Assembly (NCBI RefSeq): GCF_901472495.1
Contig: NZ_LR590469.1
Location: 1-64,000, forward strand
DNA length: 64,000 bases
Direction of reading: 5' to 3'
Source of the DNA: Yersinia enterocolitica subsp. enterocolitica
Lineage (GTDB): Bacteria > Pseudomonadota > Gammaproteobacteria > Enterobacterales > Enterobacteriaceae
In this document: positions 27,656 through 36,417 of the stretch, piece after piece
Position numbering within the stretch: the stretch's first letter is position 1
Layout: each line of letters starts with the position of its first letter
Position numbers and translations under genes: made by a program
Notes under the pieces: generated by a model
Databases searched by the model: none
What the model was told of the DNA's origin: nothing
Seen by the model: the letters and a program-made list of their open reading frames with translations, nothing else

Positions 27656-30078
27656 TTTGGCGTTGGTTTTGGCGTGAATGGCGCTCGCCCTCACTGCTGA
27701 TTGTCTGGTTGGCATTAACTCTGGCTGTCGCTTGTGTACTGGCGCTAGGGACTATCAGCGATCGCATGGAAAAAGGGCTTAGTCAGCAAAGTCGTGATTT
27801 TCTGGCGGGCGATCGGGTGCTGAAAACATCTCATCCAGCCCCGGAAGAGTGGTTATTGGAGGCGAAACAGCAGGGATTGTCTGTCAGCCGCCAGCTTTCA
27901 TTTATGACCATGACTTTTGCTGGTGATCGCCCACAACTGGCAGATGTAAAAGCCACAGATTTAGCTTATCCATTGTATGGCAAGCTGGAAACCTCACCGA
28001 CACAAGTTAAACTTGAGCCGGGAACCGCGCTGGTGGCCCCGCGGTTGTTGGCGCTGCTCGGCGTTAAAGTCGGCGACACATTAGAAGTTGGTGATACTTC
28101 GCTGAAAATCATTGGCGAAGTGCTGCAGGAACCTGATTCGGGTTTTAATCCCTTCCAGACCGCGCCGCGAATTTTAATCAATCTGGCTGACGTGGAAAAA
28201 ACCGGTGCAATACAACCGGGTAGCTGTTTGAGCTATCACTATATGTTTGCTGGTTCGCCGCAAGCTATCACGCAGTTCAGTGACTGGCTGACGCCGCAAT
28301 TGAAACCGGATCAGCGCTGGTATGGTTTGCAAGAGTCGGGCGGTGCGCTGGGGAAATCCCTACAGCGCGCGCAGCAGTTCTTGCTGTTATCGGCGTTATT
28401 GACGTTATTGCTCTCCATTGCCGCTGTTGCCGTGGCGATGGGGCATTATTGCCGCAGTCGCTATGATCTGGTGGCGGTGCTAAAGACATTAGGTGCCGGG
28501 CGCAGTGCGTTGCGGCGGTTGATTATCGGCCAATGGCTCTCGGTTTTAGTATTGGCAGGGCTGTGCGGCAGTGTAATTGGTTTATTGTTCGAGAAAATAT
28601 TAGTTCGTTTGTTATCCCCAGTATTACCTGCCGCATTACCGGCAGCTGGCGTATGGCCATGGGTATGGTCAATGGGATCGCTGATATTGATTTCTCTGCT
28701 GGTGGGTATTCGCCCATACCGACAACTGCTGGCGACTCAACCGCTACGAGTACTGCGCCGTGATGTCTCCGCTAATGTCTGGCCGCTGCGCTACTTTATT
28801 CCGGTGATGATCGTCATTGTGGTAGGGCTATTAGCCTTACTGATGGGGGGGAACTCCCTGCTGTGGGCGATCCTCGGCGGCATGGTGGTACTGGCGCTGT
28901 TGTTAGGGGTGATAGGCTGGGGCGGTTTATTATTATTGCGCCGCCTCACAGTGACTCGCTTATCATTACGGCTGGCTATCAATCGATTATTGCGCCAACC
29001 GTGGATGACCTTGACTCAACTGGCCGCATTTTCTCTTTCATTTATGCTGTTGGCACTGTTATTGGTGCTGCGTGGGGATCTTTTGGATCGCTGGCAACAA
29101 CAGTTGCCACCAGATAGCCCGAATTATTTTTTGCTGAATATGACGCCGCAACAGGTGCCGCAAGTCACGGAGTTTCTCACTCAGCATCAGATAACGCCGT
29201 CGACTTTCTATCCGATTGTTCGAGTGCGTTTGAGTGAGATTAATCAGCAACTGGCGACTGAGCGGGTCGCAGAAGATGCACCCGGCGGTGAGGCGGTTAA
29301 TCGGGAGCTGAATCTGACCTGGCAGCAGGATTTACCGGCGCACAATATTTTGACCGCAGGCCAATGGCCGCCCAAGGCAGATGAAGTATCAATAGAGCAG
29401 GGGATTGCTGACCGACTGGGCATTAAAATCGGCGATAAGCTGACATTCAGTGGCGATACGCAGTCATTTGGTGCCACGGTGAGCAGTGTTCGTCAGGTGG
29501 ACTGGGAAAGTCTGCGCCCTAATTTTTACTTTATTTTCCCGCCGGGCGCGCTGGATGGGCAACCACAAACCTGGCTGACCAGCTTCCGCTATCACGGGGA
29601 TGGCGAGGTTTTGACGCAATTGAATCGCCAGTTCCCGACGCTCAGCTTGCTGGATATCGGCGCGATGTTGAAACAGGTTGGGCAGGTGCTGCAACAGGTT
29701 AGTCGGGCACTGGAAGTGATGGTGGTATTGGTGATTATTTGTGGCACCTTGCTGTTATTGGCGCAGGTGCAGGTCGGTATGCGCCAGCGCCGTCAAGAAC
29801 TGGTGGTTTATCGGACACTTGGTGCAAGTAAACGCTTACTGCGCGGCACATTGTGGTGGGAGTTTGCCTTATTGGGGCTGGTGGCGGGGCTGGCGGCTGC
29901 CATTGGTGCCGAAGCCGCACTTTGGGCATTGCAGCGCTTAGTGTTTGATTTCCCATGGCAACCTAACTGGGTCATGTGGTGGTTATTGCCACTAGCGGCA
30001 GCACTGTTGCTGTCACTGTGCGGTGGTTGGCTAGGGGCGCGGTTGTTGCAGGGGCGGGCGCTGTTCCGCAGTTACTAG
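27652..30078 (+). CDS. ybbP: ABC transporter permease YbbP
   Basis: About 808 residues, starting MIWRWFWREWRSP. It is a FtsX/MacB-like permease with an N-terminal membrane segment and a large periplasmic domain. Two FtsX-type four-helix blocks follow (around residues 240-400 and 690-800), separated by a second periplasmic domain. It forms a complex with YbbA and possibly works with TesA, as the conserved neighbourhood suggests. ATG 27652 overlaps the ybbA stop. Confidence 0.93.
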   Translation: MIWRWFWREWRSPSLLIVWLALTLAVACVLALGTISDRMEKGLSQQSRDFLAGDRVLKTSHPAPEEWLLEAKQQGLSVSRQLSFMTMTFAGDRPQLADVKATDLAYPLYGKLETSPTQVKLEPGTALVAPRLLALLGVKVGDTLEVGDTSLKIIGEVLQEPDSGFNPFQTAPRILINLADVEKTGAIQPGSCLSYHYMFAGSPQAITQFSDWLTPQLKPDQRWYGLQESGGALGKSLQRAQQFLLLSALLTLLLSIAAVAVAMGHYCRSRYDLVAVLKTLGAGRSALRRLIIGQWLSVLVLAGLCGSVIGLLFEKILVRLLSPVLPAALPAAGVWPWVWSMGSLILISLLVGIRPYRQLLATQPLRVLRRDVSANVWPLRYFIPVMIVIVVGLLALLMGGNSLLWAILGGMVVLALLLGVIGWGGLLLLRRLTVTRLSLRLAINRLLRQPWMTLTQLAAFSLSFMLLALLLVLRGDLLDRWQQQLPPDSPNYFLLNMTPQQVPQVTEFLTQHQITPSTFYPIVRVRLSEINQQLATERVAEDAPGGEAVNRELNLTWQQDLPAHNILTAGQWPPKADEVSIEQGIADRLGIKIGDKLTFSGDTQSFGATVSSVRQVDWESLRPNFYFIFPPGALDGQPQTWLTSFRYHGDGEVLTQLNRQFPTLSLLDIGAMLKQVGQVLQQVSRALEVMVVLVIICGTLLLLAQVQVGMRQRRQELVVYRTLGASKRLLRGTLWWEFALLGLVAGLAAAIGAEAALWALQRLVFDFPWQPNWVMWWLLPLAAALLLSLCGGWLGARLLQGRALFRSY

Positions 30079-30092
30079 ATTTAGCATTGGTG

Positions 30093-30170
30093 AGTGAAGG
30101 GGTGACCGCACCTCGGGGCGCTCCGATGGCTTATGCCATTACGACCCCAACGGAACTTTTCCCCTTCATT
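30093..30170. repeat. imperfect palindromic repeat unit
   Basis: Between ybbP and the shared terminator lies a long imperfect hairpin. Outer arms are GTGAAGGGG and CCCCTTCAT; the inner dyad is GATGGC...GCCAT around TTAT. It looks like a Yersinia intergenic repeat unit of unidentified family. Confidence 0.5.
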
Positions 30171-30189
30171 TGGTTTTGTCAGTAGTCTC

Positions 30190-30213
30190 AAGTCACGGTT
30201 AGTACCGTGACTT
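30190..30213. terminator. bidirectional terminator between ybbP and purK
   Basis: A perfect 10-bp stem AAGTCACGGT / ACCGTGACTT with a four-base loop, followed by ATTTAT, lies between convergent genes. Confidence 0.75.
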
Positions 30214-30231
30214 ATTTATGCTTTGATTGAG

Positions 30232-31296
30232 TTATAACTTAGCTTGCGCCCAGCGCAGGGCGTTTTGGTATTCCGCTGGTAACAGCGGGGTCAGTGCCGC
30301 CAAGGCTGTACTTAATGCCGCACCATCGGGATCATTTAAATTCAAATGACCCACTTTACGGCCTTCGCGCACTTCTTTTTCATACCAATGCAGATGCACC
30401 AAGGGCAGTGACAACCACTCGGTATTCACTGACGTACCAATCAGATTGACCATCGCAGATGGAGTATTGACCACCGGCGTGGGTAGCGGCAAATCCAAAA
30501 TAGCGCGCAGATGCAGCTCAAACTGGCTGATAGAAGCACCATTTTGTGTCCAATGCCCACTATTATGTACCCGTGGTGCCAGCTCATTGATCAACAAACC
30601 GTCGCCGACGATAAAGCATTCCATCGCCATCACACCAACATAATTCAGCTTATCCATAATGGCAGACAGCATTTTTTCTGCTTGCTGCTGTAGTTTGCTA
30701 TTGGGTTGTGGCAAAGCCACACTCATGCGCAGGATGCCATCTTCATGCAGATTATGGGTGAGTGGATAAAAGACCGATTTACCTTGATGGCTGCGCGCAC
30801 CGACCAGTGAAACCTCGCCAGAAAAGTTAATGCCCTGCTCGACAATACATTCGCCGTAAGCATCGGCGGGTAAACTCTCTTGTTCACCGGGGCGTAGACG
30901 CCACTGACCTCGGCCGTCATAACCGCCAACCCGGCGTTTTACGATGGCTAATTCACCCAGCGTGGCAAAAATGTGCGGCCATTCACTGGCGCTTGCCAAT
31001 AATTGCCAGGGAGCGGTCGCCAAATTCAGGCTATCGAGCAATTGCTTTTGCGTCAGACGATCAGCCAACTGAGGAAAAATATCGCGGTTAACGAAAGCCG
31101 TATGAGTGGCGAGTTCGCGGGTTAACGCAGTTTCTGGCCAGCGCTCAATCTCGGCGGTAATCACACTATTCTGATAGGGCACAGCTTCTGGCTCGGCATC
31201 TAAACCCACCGGATAAACGGCAATACCTAGCGGCTCACCGGCCTGACGTAGCATGCGCCCTAACTGACCATTGCCTAATACGCAAACAGGTTTCAT
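30232..31296 (-). CDS. purK: N5-carboxyaminoimidazole ribonucleotide synthase
   Basis: An ATP-grasp enzyme that carboxylates AIR to N5-CAIR using bicarbonate in purine synthesis. 354 residues. The N-terminal nucleotide-binding start VCVLGNGQLGRMLRQAG and ATP-grasp segments KRRVGGYDGRGQW and INELAPRVHNSGHW are visible. Its start overlaps the purE stop by four bases, so the two are translationally coupled and share the purE control region. Confidence 0.96.
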   Translation of the reverse strand: MKPVCVLGNGQLGRMLRQAGEPLGIAVYPVGLDAEPEAVPYQNSVITAEIERWPETALTRELATHTAFVNRDIFPQLADRLTQKQLLDSLNLATAPWQLLASASEWPHIFATLGELAIVKRRVGGYDGRGQWRLRPGEQESLPADAYGECIVEQGINFSGEVSLVGARSHQGKSVFYPLTHNLHEDGILRMSVALPQPNSKLQQQAEKMLSAIMDKLNYVGVMAMECFIVGDGLLINELAPRVHNSGHWTQNGASISQFELHLRAILDLPLPTPVVNTPSAMVNLIGTSVNTEWLSLPLVHLHWYEKEVREGRKVGHLNLNDPDGAALSTALAALTPLLPAEYQNALRWAQAKL

Positions 31297-31817
31297 GCTT
31301 CCACCCGCGGATCTGGATTATCTAACACTTCGTCGGTTTGGCTTGTACGCCAATTAGCTAAACGTGCAGCCAATTCAGTATCATGCAGTGCCAGTATTTG
31401 CGCCGCCAACAAGGCCGCATTCGCTGCACCCGCTTTACCAATCGCCAGGGTCCCCACAGGAATACCGCGCGGCATCTGCACGATGGAATACAGGCTATCG
31501 ACCCCACTTAATGCCGCACTTTGTACCGGCACACCCAACACGGGCACCAGTGTTTTAGCTGCCAGCATACCCGGCAAGTGAGCTGCACCACCCGCACCTG
31601 CAATAATGACATGTAAGCCATTAGCATCGGCTTGTTCGGCAAAGCTGAACAGTTTGTCAGGGGTTCGGTGCGCGGAAACAACTTCGACATGAAACGGGAC
31701 ATTGAGCGTGGTGAGCACGTCGGCGGCGAACTGCATGGTGGCCCAGTCACTCTTGGACCCCATTACGATAGCGATTTTAACCCCGGCTGCATAAGCCGAA
31801 TCGAGGTTAGCTCCCAT
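31293..31817 (-). CDS. purE: N5-CAIR mutase, catalytic subunit
   Basis: Class I PurE, moving the carboxyl group of N5-CAIR to give CAIR. The core IAIVMGSKSDWATM, VVSAHRTPDKL and GAGGAAHLPGM motifs are intact. ATG 31817 (MGANLDSAYAAG) is chosen for an AGGAG site upstream; the longer frame has no support. About 174 residues. First gene of purEK. Confidence 0.95.
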   Translation of the reverse strand: MGANLDSAYAAGVKIAIVMGSKSDWATMQFAADVLTTLNVPFHVEVVSAHRTPDKLFSFAEQADANGLHVIIAGAGGAAHLPGMLAAKTLVPVLGVPVQSAALSGVDSLYSIVQMPRGIPVGTLAIGKAGAANAALLAAQILALHDTELAARLANWRTSQTDEVLDNPDPRVEA

Positions 31818-31917
31818 GAGTGTAAAGCTCCTGTGATTGCGCAAGCGTCGGCCAGAGCGATTTTCTATAAATCGTGACTGGCGAAGAGGGCGTAGAGCAT
31901 ATCATGAGCCACAGGCA

Positions 31918-31933
31918 AGGAAAACGGTTGCGT
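31918..31933 (-). promoter_or_regulatory. PurR operator upstream of purE
   Basis: On the minus strand the 16-mer ACGCAACCGTTTTCCT matches the PurR consensus ACGCAAACGTTTTCNT at nearly every position. It lies about 100 bases upstream of the purE start. It implies repression by PurR with hypoxanthine or guanine. Confidence 0.8.
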
Positions 31934-31993
31934 AGCTGCTTTTAGCGGGTTTTATTCGTTTTTTTTCGTGGTTCATGAGGTAAAACGTGAAGG

Positions 31994-32716
31994 CTAAAAC
32001 GGGAATTTAATCAATTCAACCTTATCGGCTGTGACTTTAACCATTGAGCCTTCAACATGCCAGGCGCCCAAAACCACCCGGTGTGCGGTTGTCGATGCTA
32101 ATTCAACAGTATGAACAGCAGGGCGATGGGTATGCCCATGAATCATCCAACTGACACTATTCCGCTCGAAAGTCTCAACTACCGCGTGTGGATTAACATC
32201 CATAATCAGTTGCGATTTGCCGCTATTATTTTGTTGGCTTTGATTGCGCATATAAGCAGCAATGCGTAACCGAAAGCGCAGCGGCAGCCATAAGAATAAT
32301 TTTTGGATAATTGGGTTGTGTACTCGACGGCGAAAATGCTGATAGTCAGCATCATCAGTACACAGGGTATCGCCATGTAAAATAACGATTTTACGGCCAT
32401 ATAAATCAACAACTTTCTCTTCCGGCAGCAAGGTCATACCGCTTTCAACAGCAAAGCGTTTGCCAAGCAGGAAATCGCGATTACCGTGGATAAAGTAGCA
32501 AGGCACGCCGTGTTGTTGGAGTGATTTTAACGCAGCAGCGATTTGCCGATATAGCGGTTCGGGATCATCATCGCCAATCCAGGACTCGAATAAATCGCCT
32601 AGGATATATAACGCGTCAGCATGAATTGCTTCACGCTGGATAAAATGCAGAAAACCGGCAGTGATTGCCGGTTCCTGAACGCTAAGATGCAAATCTGCAA
32701 TAAAAAGCGTGCTCAT
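31994..32716 (-). CDS. lpxH: UDP-2,3-diacylglucosamine diphosphatase
   Basis: A peripheral membrane metallophosphoesterase of lipid A synthesis, making lipid X and UMP. 240 residues. Motifs: FIADLHLS (D-x-H), GDLFESWIGDD, GNRDFL, HGDTL and HGHTHRP, giving the two-manganese site. It lies 10 bases downstream of ppiB on the same strand. Confidence 0.96.
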   Translation of the reverse strand: MSTLFIADLHLSVQEPAITAGFLHFIQREAIHADALYILGDLFESWIGDDDPEPLYRQIAAALKSLQQHGVPCYFIHGNRDFLLGKRFAVESGMTLLPEEKVVDLYGRKIVILHGDTLCTDDADYQHFRRRVHNPIIQKLFLWLPLRFRLRIAAYMRNQSQQNNSGKSQLIMDVNPHAVVETFERNSVSWMIHGHTHRPAVHTVELASTTAHRVVLGAWHVEGSMVKVTADKVELIKFPF

Positions 32717-32726
32717 TAAGCCGTTA

Positions 32727-33221
32727 TTACTCGCTTACAGTAACGCTTTGAATGATCACATCTTCTTTTGGCACATCTTGATGCATACCGCTGCGACCGG
32801 TAGCAACGTTTTTGATTTTATCAACCACGTCCAAGCCTTCAGTCACTTCAGCAAATACACAGTAACCCCAACCATCCGGGCGTTCTGAACGGAAGTTCAG
32901 GAAGTCATTGTCTGCAACGTTAATAAAGAACTGAGCTGTGGCAGAGTGTGGATCGTTGGTCCGCGCCATTGCCAGAGTGCCACGGGTATTTTTCAAACCG
33001 TTGTTGGCTTCGTTCTTGATTGGAGCATCAGTCGTTTTCTGGTTCATGCCTGGCTCAAAACCACCGCCCTGAATCATGAAACCATCGATAACACGGTGGA
33101 AGATAGTGTTATCATAGAAACCTTTACGGCAGTAGTTCAGGAAGTTTTCAACGGTAACCGGCGCTTTATCCGCGAAGGTGTTGATGACGATATCGCCGTG
33201 ATTAGTATGAAAAGTGACCAT
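32727..33221 (-). CDS. ppiB: cytoplasmic peptidyl-prolyl isomerase B
   Basis: A cyclophilin of 164 residues with no signal peptide. The active-site segments FHRVIDGFMIQGG, MARTNDPHSATAQFFIN and WGYCVFAEV are complete. It is upstream of lpxH and divergent from cysS. Confidence 0.95.
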   Translation of the reverse strand: MVTFHTNHGDIVINTFADKAPVTVENFLNYCRKGFYDNTIFHRVIDGFMIQGGGFEPGMNQKTTDAPIKNEANNGLKNTRGTLAMARTNDPHSATAQFFINVADNDFLNFRSERPDGWGYCVFAEVTEGLDVVDKIKNVATGRSGMHQDVPKEDVIIQSVTVSE

Positions 33222-33433
33222 AATAATGTTCCTGCTAGTGTAATAAGTGTATTCATAAATGAGTCGTGACTCTTTAGACGGCTCTTATATCATATCTGCG
33301 AGATTGAGTCAGCACTCGAAACACCGTCTATATGGGCGAAAAAGTGCTGTATCGTTGGCTGATTTACCGCATAATCTGATGATATCTTTTTAAACCATGC
33401 GTTTCGCAAAAACAAAAACCACGGAATGTCCCG

Positions 33434-34819
33434 ATGCTAAAGATTTTTAATACACTGAGTCGCCAAAAAGAGGAATTCAAGCCTATTCATGCCGGTAAAG
33501 TAGGTATGTACGTATGCGGGATCACCATTTATGACCTGTGTCACATTGGGCATGGGCGTACTTTTGTCGCGTTCGACGTTGTTGCGCGCTATTTGCGTTA
33601 TTTAGGTTACTCTCTGACGTATGTCCGCAATGTCACTGACGTTGACGACAAGATAATTAAACGCGCGCTCGAAAATAATGAAACTTGCGAGCAACTCACC
33701 ACGCGCATGTTGGTGGAAATGCACAAAGATTTTGATGCATTGAACCTCAAACGCCCAGATTTAGAGCCGCGCGCCACCCATCATATCCCTGAAATTATAG
33801 CATTGACTGAGCGCTTGATCGCCCGTAATCACGCCTACGTGGCTGCCAATGGGGATGTTATGTTCTCCGTTGAAAGTGATCCGGATTATGGTCTGTTATC
33901 TCGTCAAGACTTGGATCAGTTGCAGGCGGGAGCGCGTGTTGAAGTTGCTGATGTTAAACGCAATCCGATGGATTTTGTTCTGTGGAAAATGTCCAAACCA
34001 GGGGAACCTAGCTGGGAATCACCTTGGGGGCCGGGCCGCCCAGGCTGGCATATTGAATGTTCCGCAATGAACGGCAAGCAGCTCGGTGCGCATTTCGATA
34101 TTCACGGTGGTGGCTCTGATTTGATGTTCCCGCACCATGAAAATGAGATTGCACAATCTACCTGTGCGCATGATGGCCCATATGTTAATTACTGGATGCA
34201 TTCCGGTATGGTGATGATTGACAAAGAAAAAATGTCGAAATCATTGAATAACTTCTTCACTATCCGTGATGTGTTGGCGTATTACGATGCGGAAACTGTG
34301 CGCTATTTCCTGATGTCTGGCCACTATCGTAGTCAGCTGAATTACAGCGAAGAAAACCTCAAGCAAGCGCGTGCTTCATTAGAGCGTTTATATACTGCGC
34401 TGCGCGGTACTGACGCGAATGCAACGCCGGCAGGTGGCGCTGAGTTTGAAGCGCGTTTCCGTGCGGCAATGGATGATGATTTCAATACGCCAGAGGCCTA
34501 CTCGGTGCTGTTTGATATCGCGCGCGAAGTGAATCGCCTTAAAACTGAAGATATAACTGCGGCAAATGCGTTAGCGGCAGAGTTGCGTAAACTGGCGCAT
34601 GTGCTGGGATTATTGGAACAGGATCCAGAACTGTTTTTACAAAGTGGTGCGCAAACGGACGACGATGAAGTGGCAAAAATCGAAGCTCTTATCAAGCAGC
34701 GCAACGATGCCCGCAGCAGCAAAGATTGGGCGCTGGCAGATTCTGCTCGTGATCAATTGAATGAATTGGGTATTGTGCTGGAAGATGGCCCGCAAGGGAC
34801 GACCTGGCGTCGTAAATAA
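33434..34819 (+). CDS. cysS: cysteinyl-tRNA synthetase
   Basis: A class Ia synthetase of 461 residues. The zinc-ligand cysteine is in YVCGITIYDLCHIGHGRT, which also holds the HIGH motif. The second zinc region is WHIECSAM and the KMSKS loop is KEKMSKSLNN. The C-terminal DALR and tRNA-binding parts are complete. It is followed by a repeat and a strong bidirectional terminator. Confidence 0.97.
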   Translation: MLKIFNTLSRQKEEFKPIHAGKVGMYVCGITIYDLCHIGHGRTFVAFDVVARYLRYLGYSLTYVRNVTDVDDKIIKRALENNETCEQLTTRMLVEMHKDFDALNLKRPDLEPRATHHIPEIIALTERLIARNHAYVAANGDVMFSVESDPDYGLLSRQDLDQLQAGARVEVADVKRNPMDFVLWKMSKPGEPSWESPWGPGRPGWHIECSAMNGKQLGAHFDIHGGGSDLMFPHHENEIAQSTCAHDGPYVNYWMHSGMVMIDKEKMSKSLNNFFTIRDVLAYYDAETVRYFLMSGHYRSQLNYSEENLKQARASLERLYTALRGTDANATPAGGAEFEARFRAAMDDDFNTPEAYSVLFDIAREVNRLKTEDITAANALAAELRKLAHVLGLLEQDPELFLQSGAQTDDDEVAKIEALIKQRNDARSSKDWALADSARDQLNELGIVLEDGPQGTTWRRK

Positions 34820-34841
34820 CACGTAGTTTAGGCGCTGTTAA

Positions 34842-34895
34842 CCTAAATAATTCGAGTCGCAGGAAGGCACATGCAGCTTGAAGTCTGACAGGTAG
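34842..34895. repeat. short dyad repeat after cysS
   Basis: The segment containing AATAATTCGAGTCGCAGG and GCAGCTTGAAGTCTGACAGG has the inverted look of a short repeat common between genes in Yersinia and relatives (GCAACTCGAAT / CTTCAAGTTGC type). The assignment rests on memory of that pattern only. Confidence 0.4.
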
Positions 34896-34907
34896 AAGAT
34901 TAAAAAA

Positions 34908-34945
34908 ATTGCGGTTCTGGTGTTCGCCAGCAACCGCATTTTTTT
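34908..34945. terminator. bidirectional terminator between cysS and ybcJ
   Basis: The stem TGCGGTT...AACCGCA encloses a CTGG-TGTTCG-CCAG inner hairpin. It has an A-run on the left and seven Ts on the right, so it serves both convergent genes. Confidence 0.85.
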
Positions 34946-35023
34946 GCCCATATCTTGTACTTTTCACTACTACAACGGCAGTTTTTTGCAATAACCAGCT
35001 AAAACTCGCCGTTGCTGAGGTTA

Positions 35024-35236
35024 TTAGGCTTTAACCTGTACTTTCATACCTTGAAACTCAACAATTTGGTCAGCCAGGATTTTGCAGCGCTTACGCGTTT
35101 CAACATTTCCGTCGACTTTTACCTGCCCATCAGCGATGGCGGCTTTTGCTGATGCTCCGCTATCGTTCCAACCTTGCAACTTTAATAAGTCACACAGTTC
35201 GACGTGCGGGTGTTTTTCCAAATGAAAAATGTCCAT
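35024..35236 (-). CDS. ybcJ: S4-like RNA-binding protein YbcJ
   Basis: 70 residues forming a single S4 fold (LCDLLKLQGWNDSGASAKAAIADGQVKVDG). It is a small RNA-binding protein of unknown target. Its ATG overlaps the end of folD by one base, so it is co-translated with folD. Confidence 0.92.
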   Translation of the reverse strand: MDIFHLEKHPHVELCDLLKLQGWNDSGASAKAAIADGQVKVDGNVETRKRCKILADQIVEFQGMKVQVKA

Positions 35237-36117
35237 TACTGTCCTTTCACTCTATTTTCGTTGATGTCGTGATATTCCTCGCAGGCTTGCAAGGTATTTT
35301 GTATCAGTGTTGCAACGGTCATCGGCCCGACGCCACCGGGAACCGGTGTAATCCAACCCGCACGCTCAACAGCGACATCAAATTCTACATCGCCGACTAC
35401 TTTACCACTTTCAAGGCGGTTAATGCCGACATCAATCACGATTGTGCCGGGTTTAATCCACTCACCGGGAATAAAACCGGGTTTACCGACGGCGACCACC
35501 AATAAATCCGCATTTTCGACATGCTGGCGCAGATTTTTAGTGAAACGATGCGTGACGGTAGTGGTACAGCCAGCCAGCAATAACTCAAGGCTCATCGGGC
35601 GACCAACAATATTGGATGCCCCCACGACGACAGCGTTCAGACCGTAAGTCGGGATGTCGTAACGCTCCAGCAGTGTCACTATACCGCGTGGGGTGCAAGG
35701 GCGCAGTTTAGGTGCGCGCTGACACAAGCGACCCACGTTGTAAGGATGGAAACCATCGACGTCTTTATCTGGATGAATGTGTTCCAGGACTTTGACATTA
35801 TCAATCCCCGCGGGCAGTGGCAGTTGCACCAGAATCCCATCGATTTCACTATCGTTATTCAGTGAATCAATTAAGGCTAACAGCTCGGCTTCCGTGGTGG
35901 TCATCGGCAGGTCATAAGAACGGGAAACAAAACCCACTTCTTCGCATGCCTTACGTTTACTGGCGACATAAATTTGTGAAGCTGGATTTTCACCTACCAA
36001 CACAACAGCAAGGCCGGGAGCACGTTTACCCGCGGCTAAACGTTTCTGTACCAACGCAGCTACTTCGTTTCGTACCTGCTGCGCAATCGTTTTACCATCT
36101 ATAATTTTCGCTGACAT
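35236..36117 (-). CDS. folD: bifunctional methylenetetrahydrofolate dehydrogenase/cyclohydrolase
   Basis: FolD converts methylene-THF to formyl-THF using NADP. 293 residues. Signatures: YVASKRKACEEVGF (catalytic Lys), the G-I-L-V-Q-L-P-L-P stretch, VVGASNIVGRPMS and PGGVGPMTVATL. It is adjacent to argU as in E. coli, where prophage DLP12 uses the same site. Confidence 0.96.
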   Translation of the reverse strand: MSAKIIDGKTIAQQVRNEVAALVQKRLAAGKRAPGLAVVLVGENPASQIYVASKRKACEEVGFVSRSYDLPMTTTEAELLALIDSLNNDSEIDGILVQLPLPAGIDNVKVLEHIHPDKDVDGFHPYNVGRLCQRAPKLRPCTPRGIVTLLERYDIPTYGLNAVVVGASNIVGRPMSLELLLAGCTTTVTHRFTKNLRQHVENADLLVVAVGKPGFIPGEWIKPGTIVIDVGINRLESGKVVGDVEFDVAVERAGWITPVPGGVGPMTVATLIQNTLQACEEYHDINENRVKGQ

Positions 36118-36250
36118 CAGTGGAAGGGTCCATCAATTAAAAAAGCGGGAATCTGCCTATTTTGTCAGAAGCGGGCCGTGCTGTCAGGCGTATAATAACG
36201 ATTAATTAACGATTAAATAGCCAGTTGATAAACCATAAGGCGAAAACCCA

Positions 36251-36278
36251 TTGACTCAAAAGCGACTGCCCGTATAAT
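36251..36278 (+). promoter_or_regulatory. argU promoter
   Basis: TTGACT (36251-36256) and a perfect TATAAT (36273-36278) have a 16-bp spacer. A GC-rich stretch follows and the tRNA begins 52 bases downstream. Confidence 0.75.
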
Positions 36279-36330
36279 CCAACCCGCAACTGACTACCGG
36301 CAGCGTTCTATGCTGCGGTAAATATCAAAT

Positions 36331-36407
36331 GCGCCCTTAGCTCAGTTGGATAGAGCAACGGCCTTCTAAGCCGTAGGTCACAGGTTCGAGCCCTGTAGGG
36401 CGTACCA
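36331..36407 (+). tRNA. argU: tRNA-Arg (anticodon TCT)
   Basis: A 77-base cloverleaf with encoded CCA. The acceptor stem is GCGCCCT/AGGGCGT, the D arm CTCAGTTGGATAGAG, the anticodon loop CTTCTAA (TCT, reading AGA), and the T arm ACAGGTTCGAGCCCTGT. The integrated element's repeat covers its 3' part from the anticodon loop, so integration leaves the tRNA intact. Confidence 0.97.
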
Positions 36408-36408
36408 T
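36363..36408. repeat. attL, 46-bp attachment repeat in argU
   Basis: Identical over 46 bases to 50969-51014. It runs from the anticodon loop (CTTCTAAGCCG) to one base beyond CCA. The base before and after differs between copies, fixing the limits. Confidence 0.92.
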
Positions 36409-36417
36409 TAAAATCAA

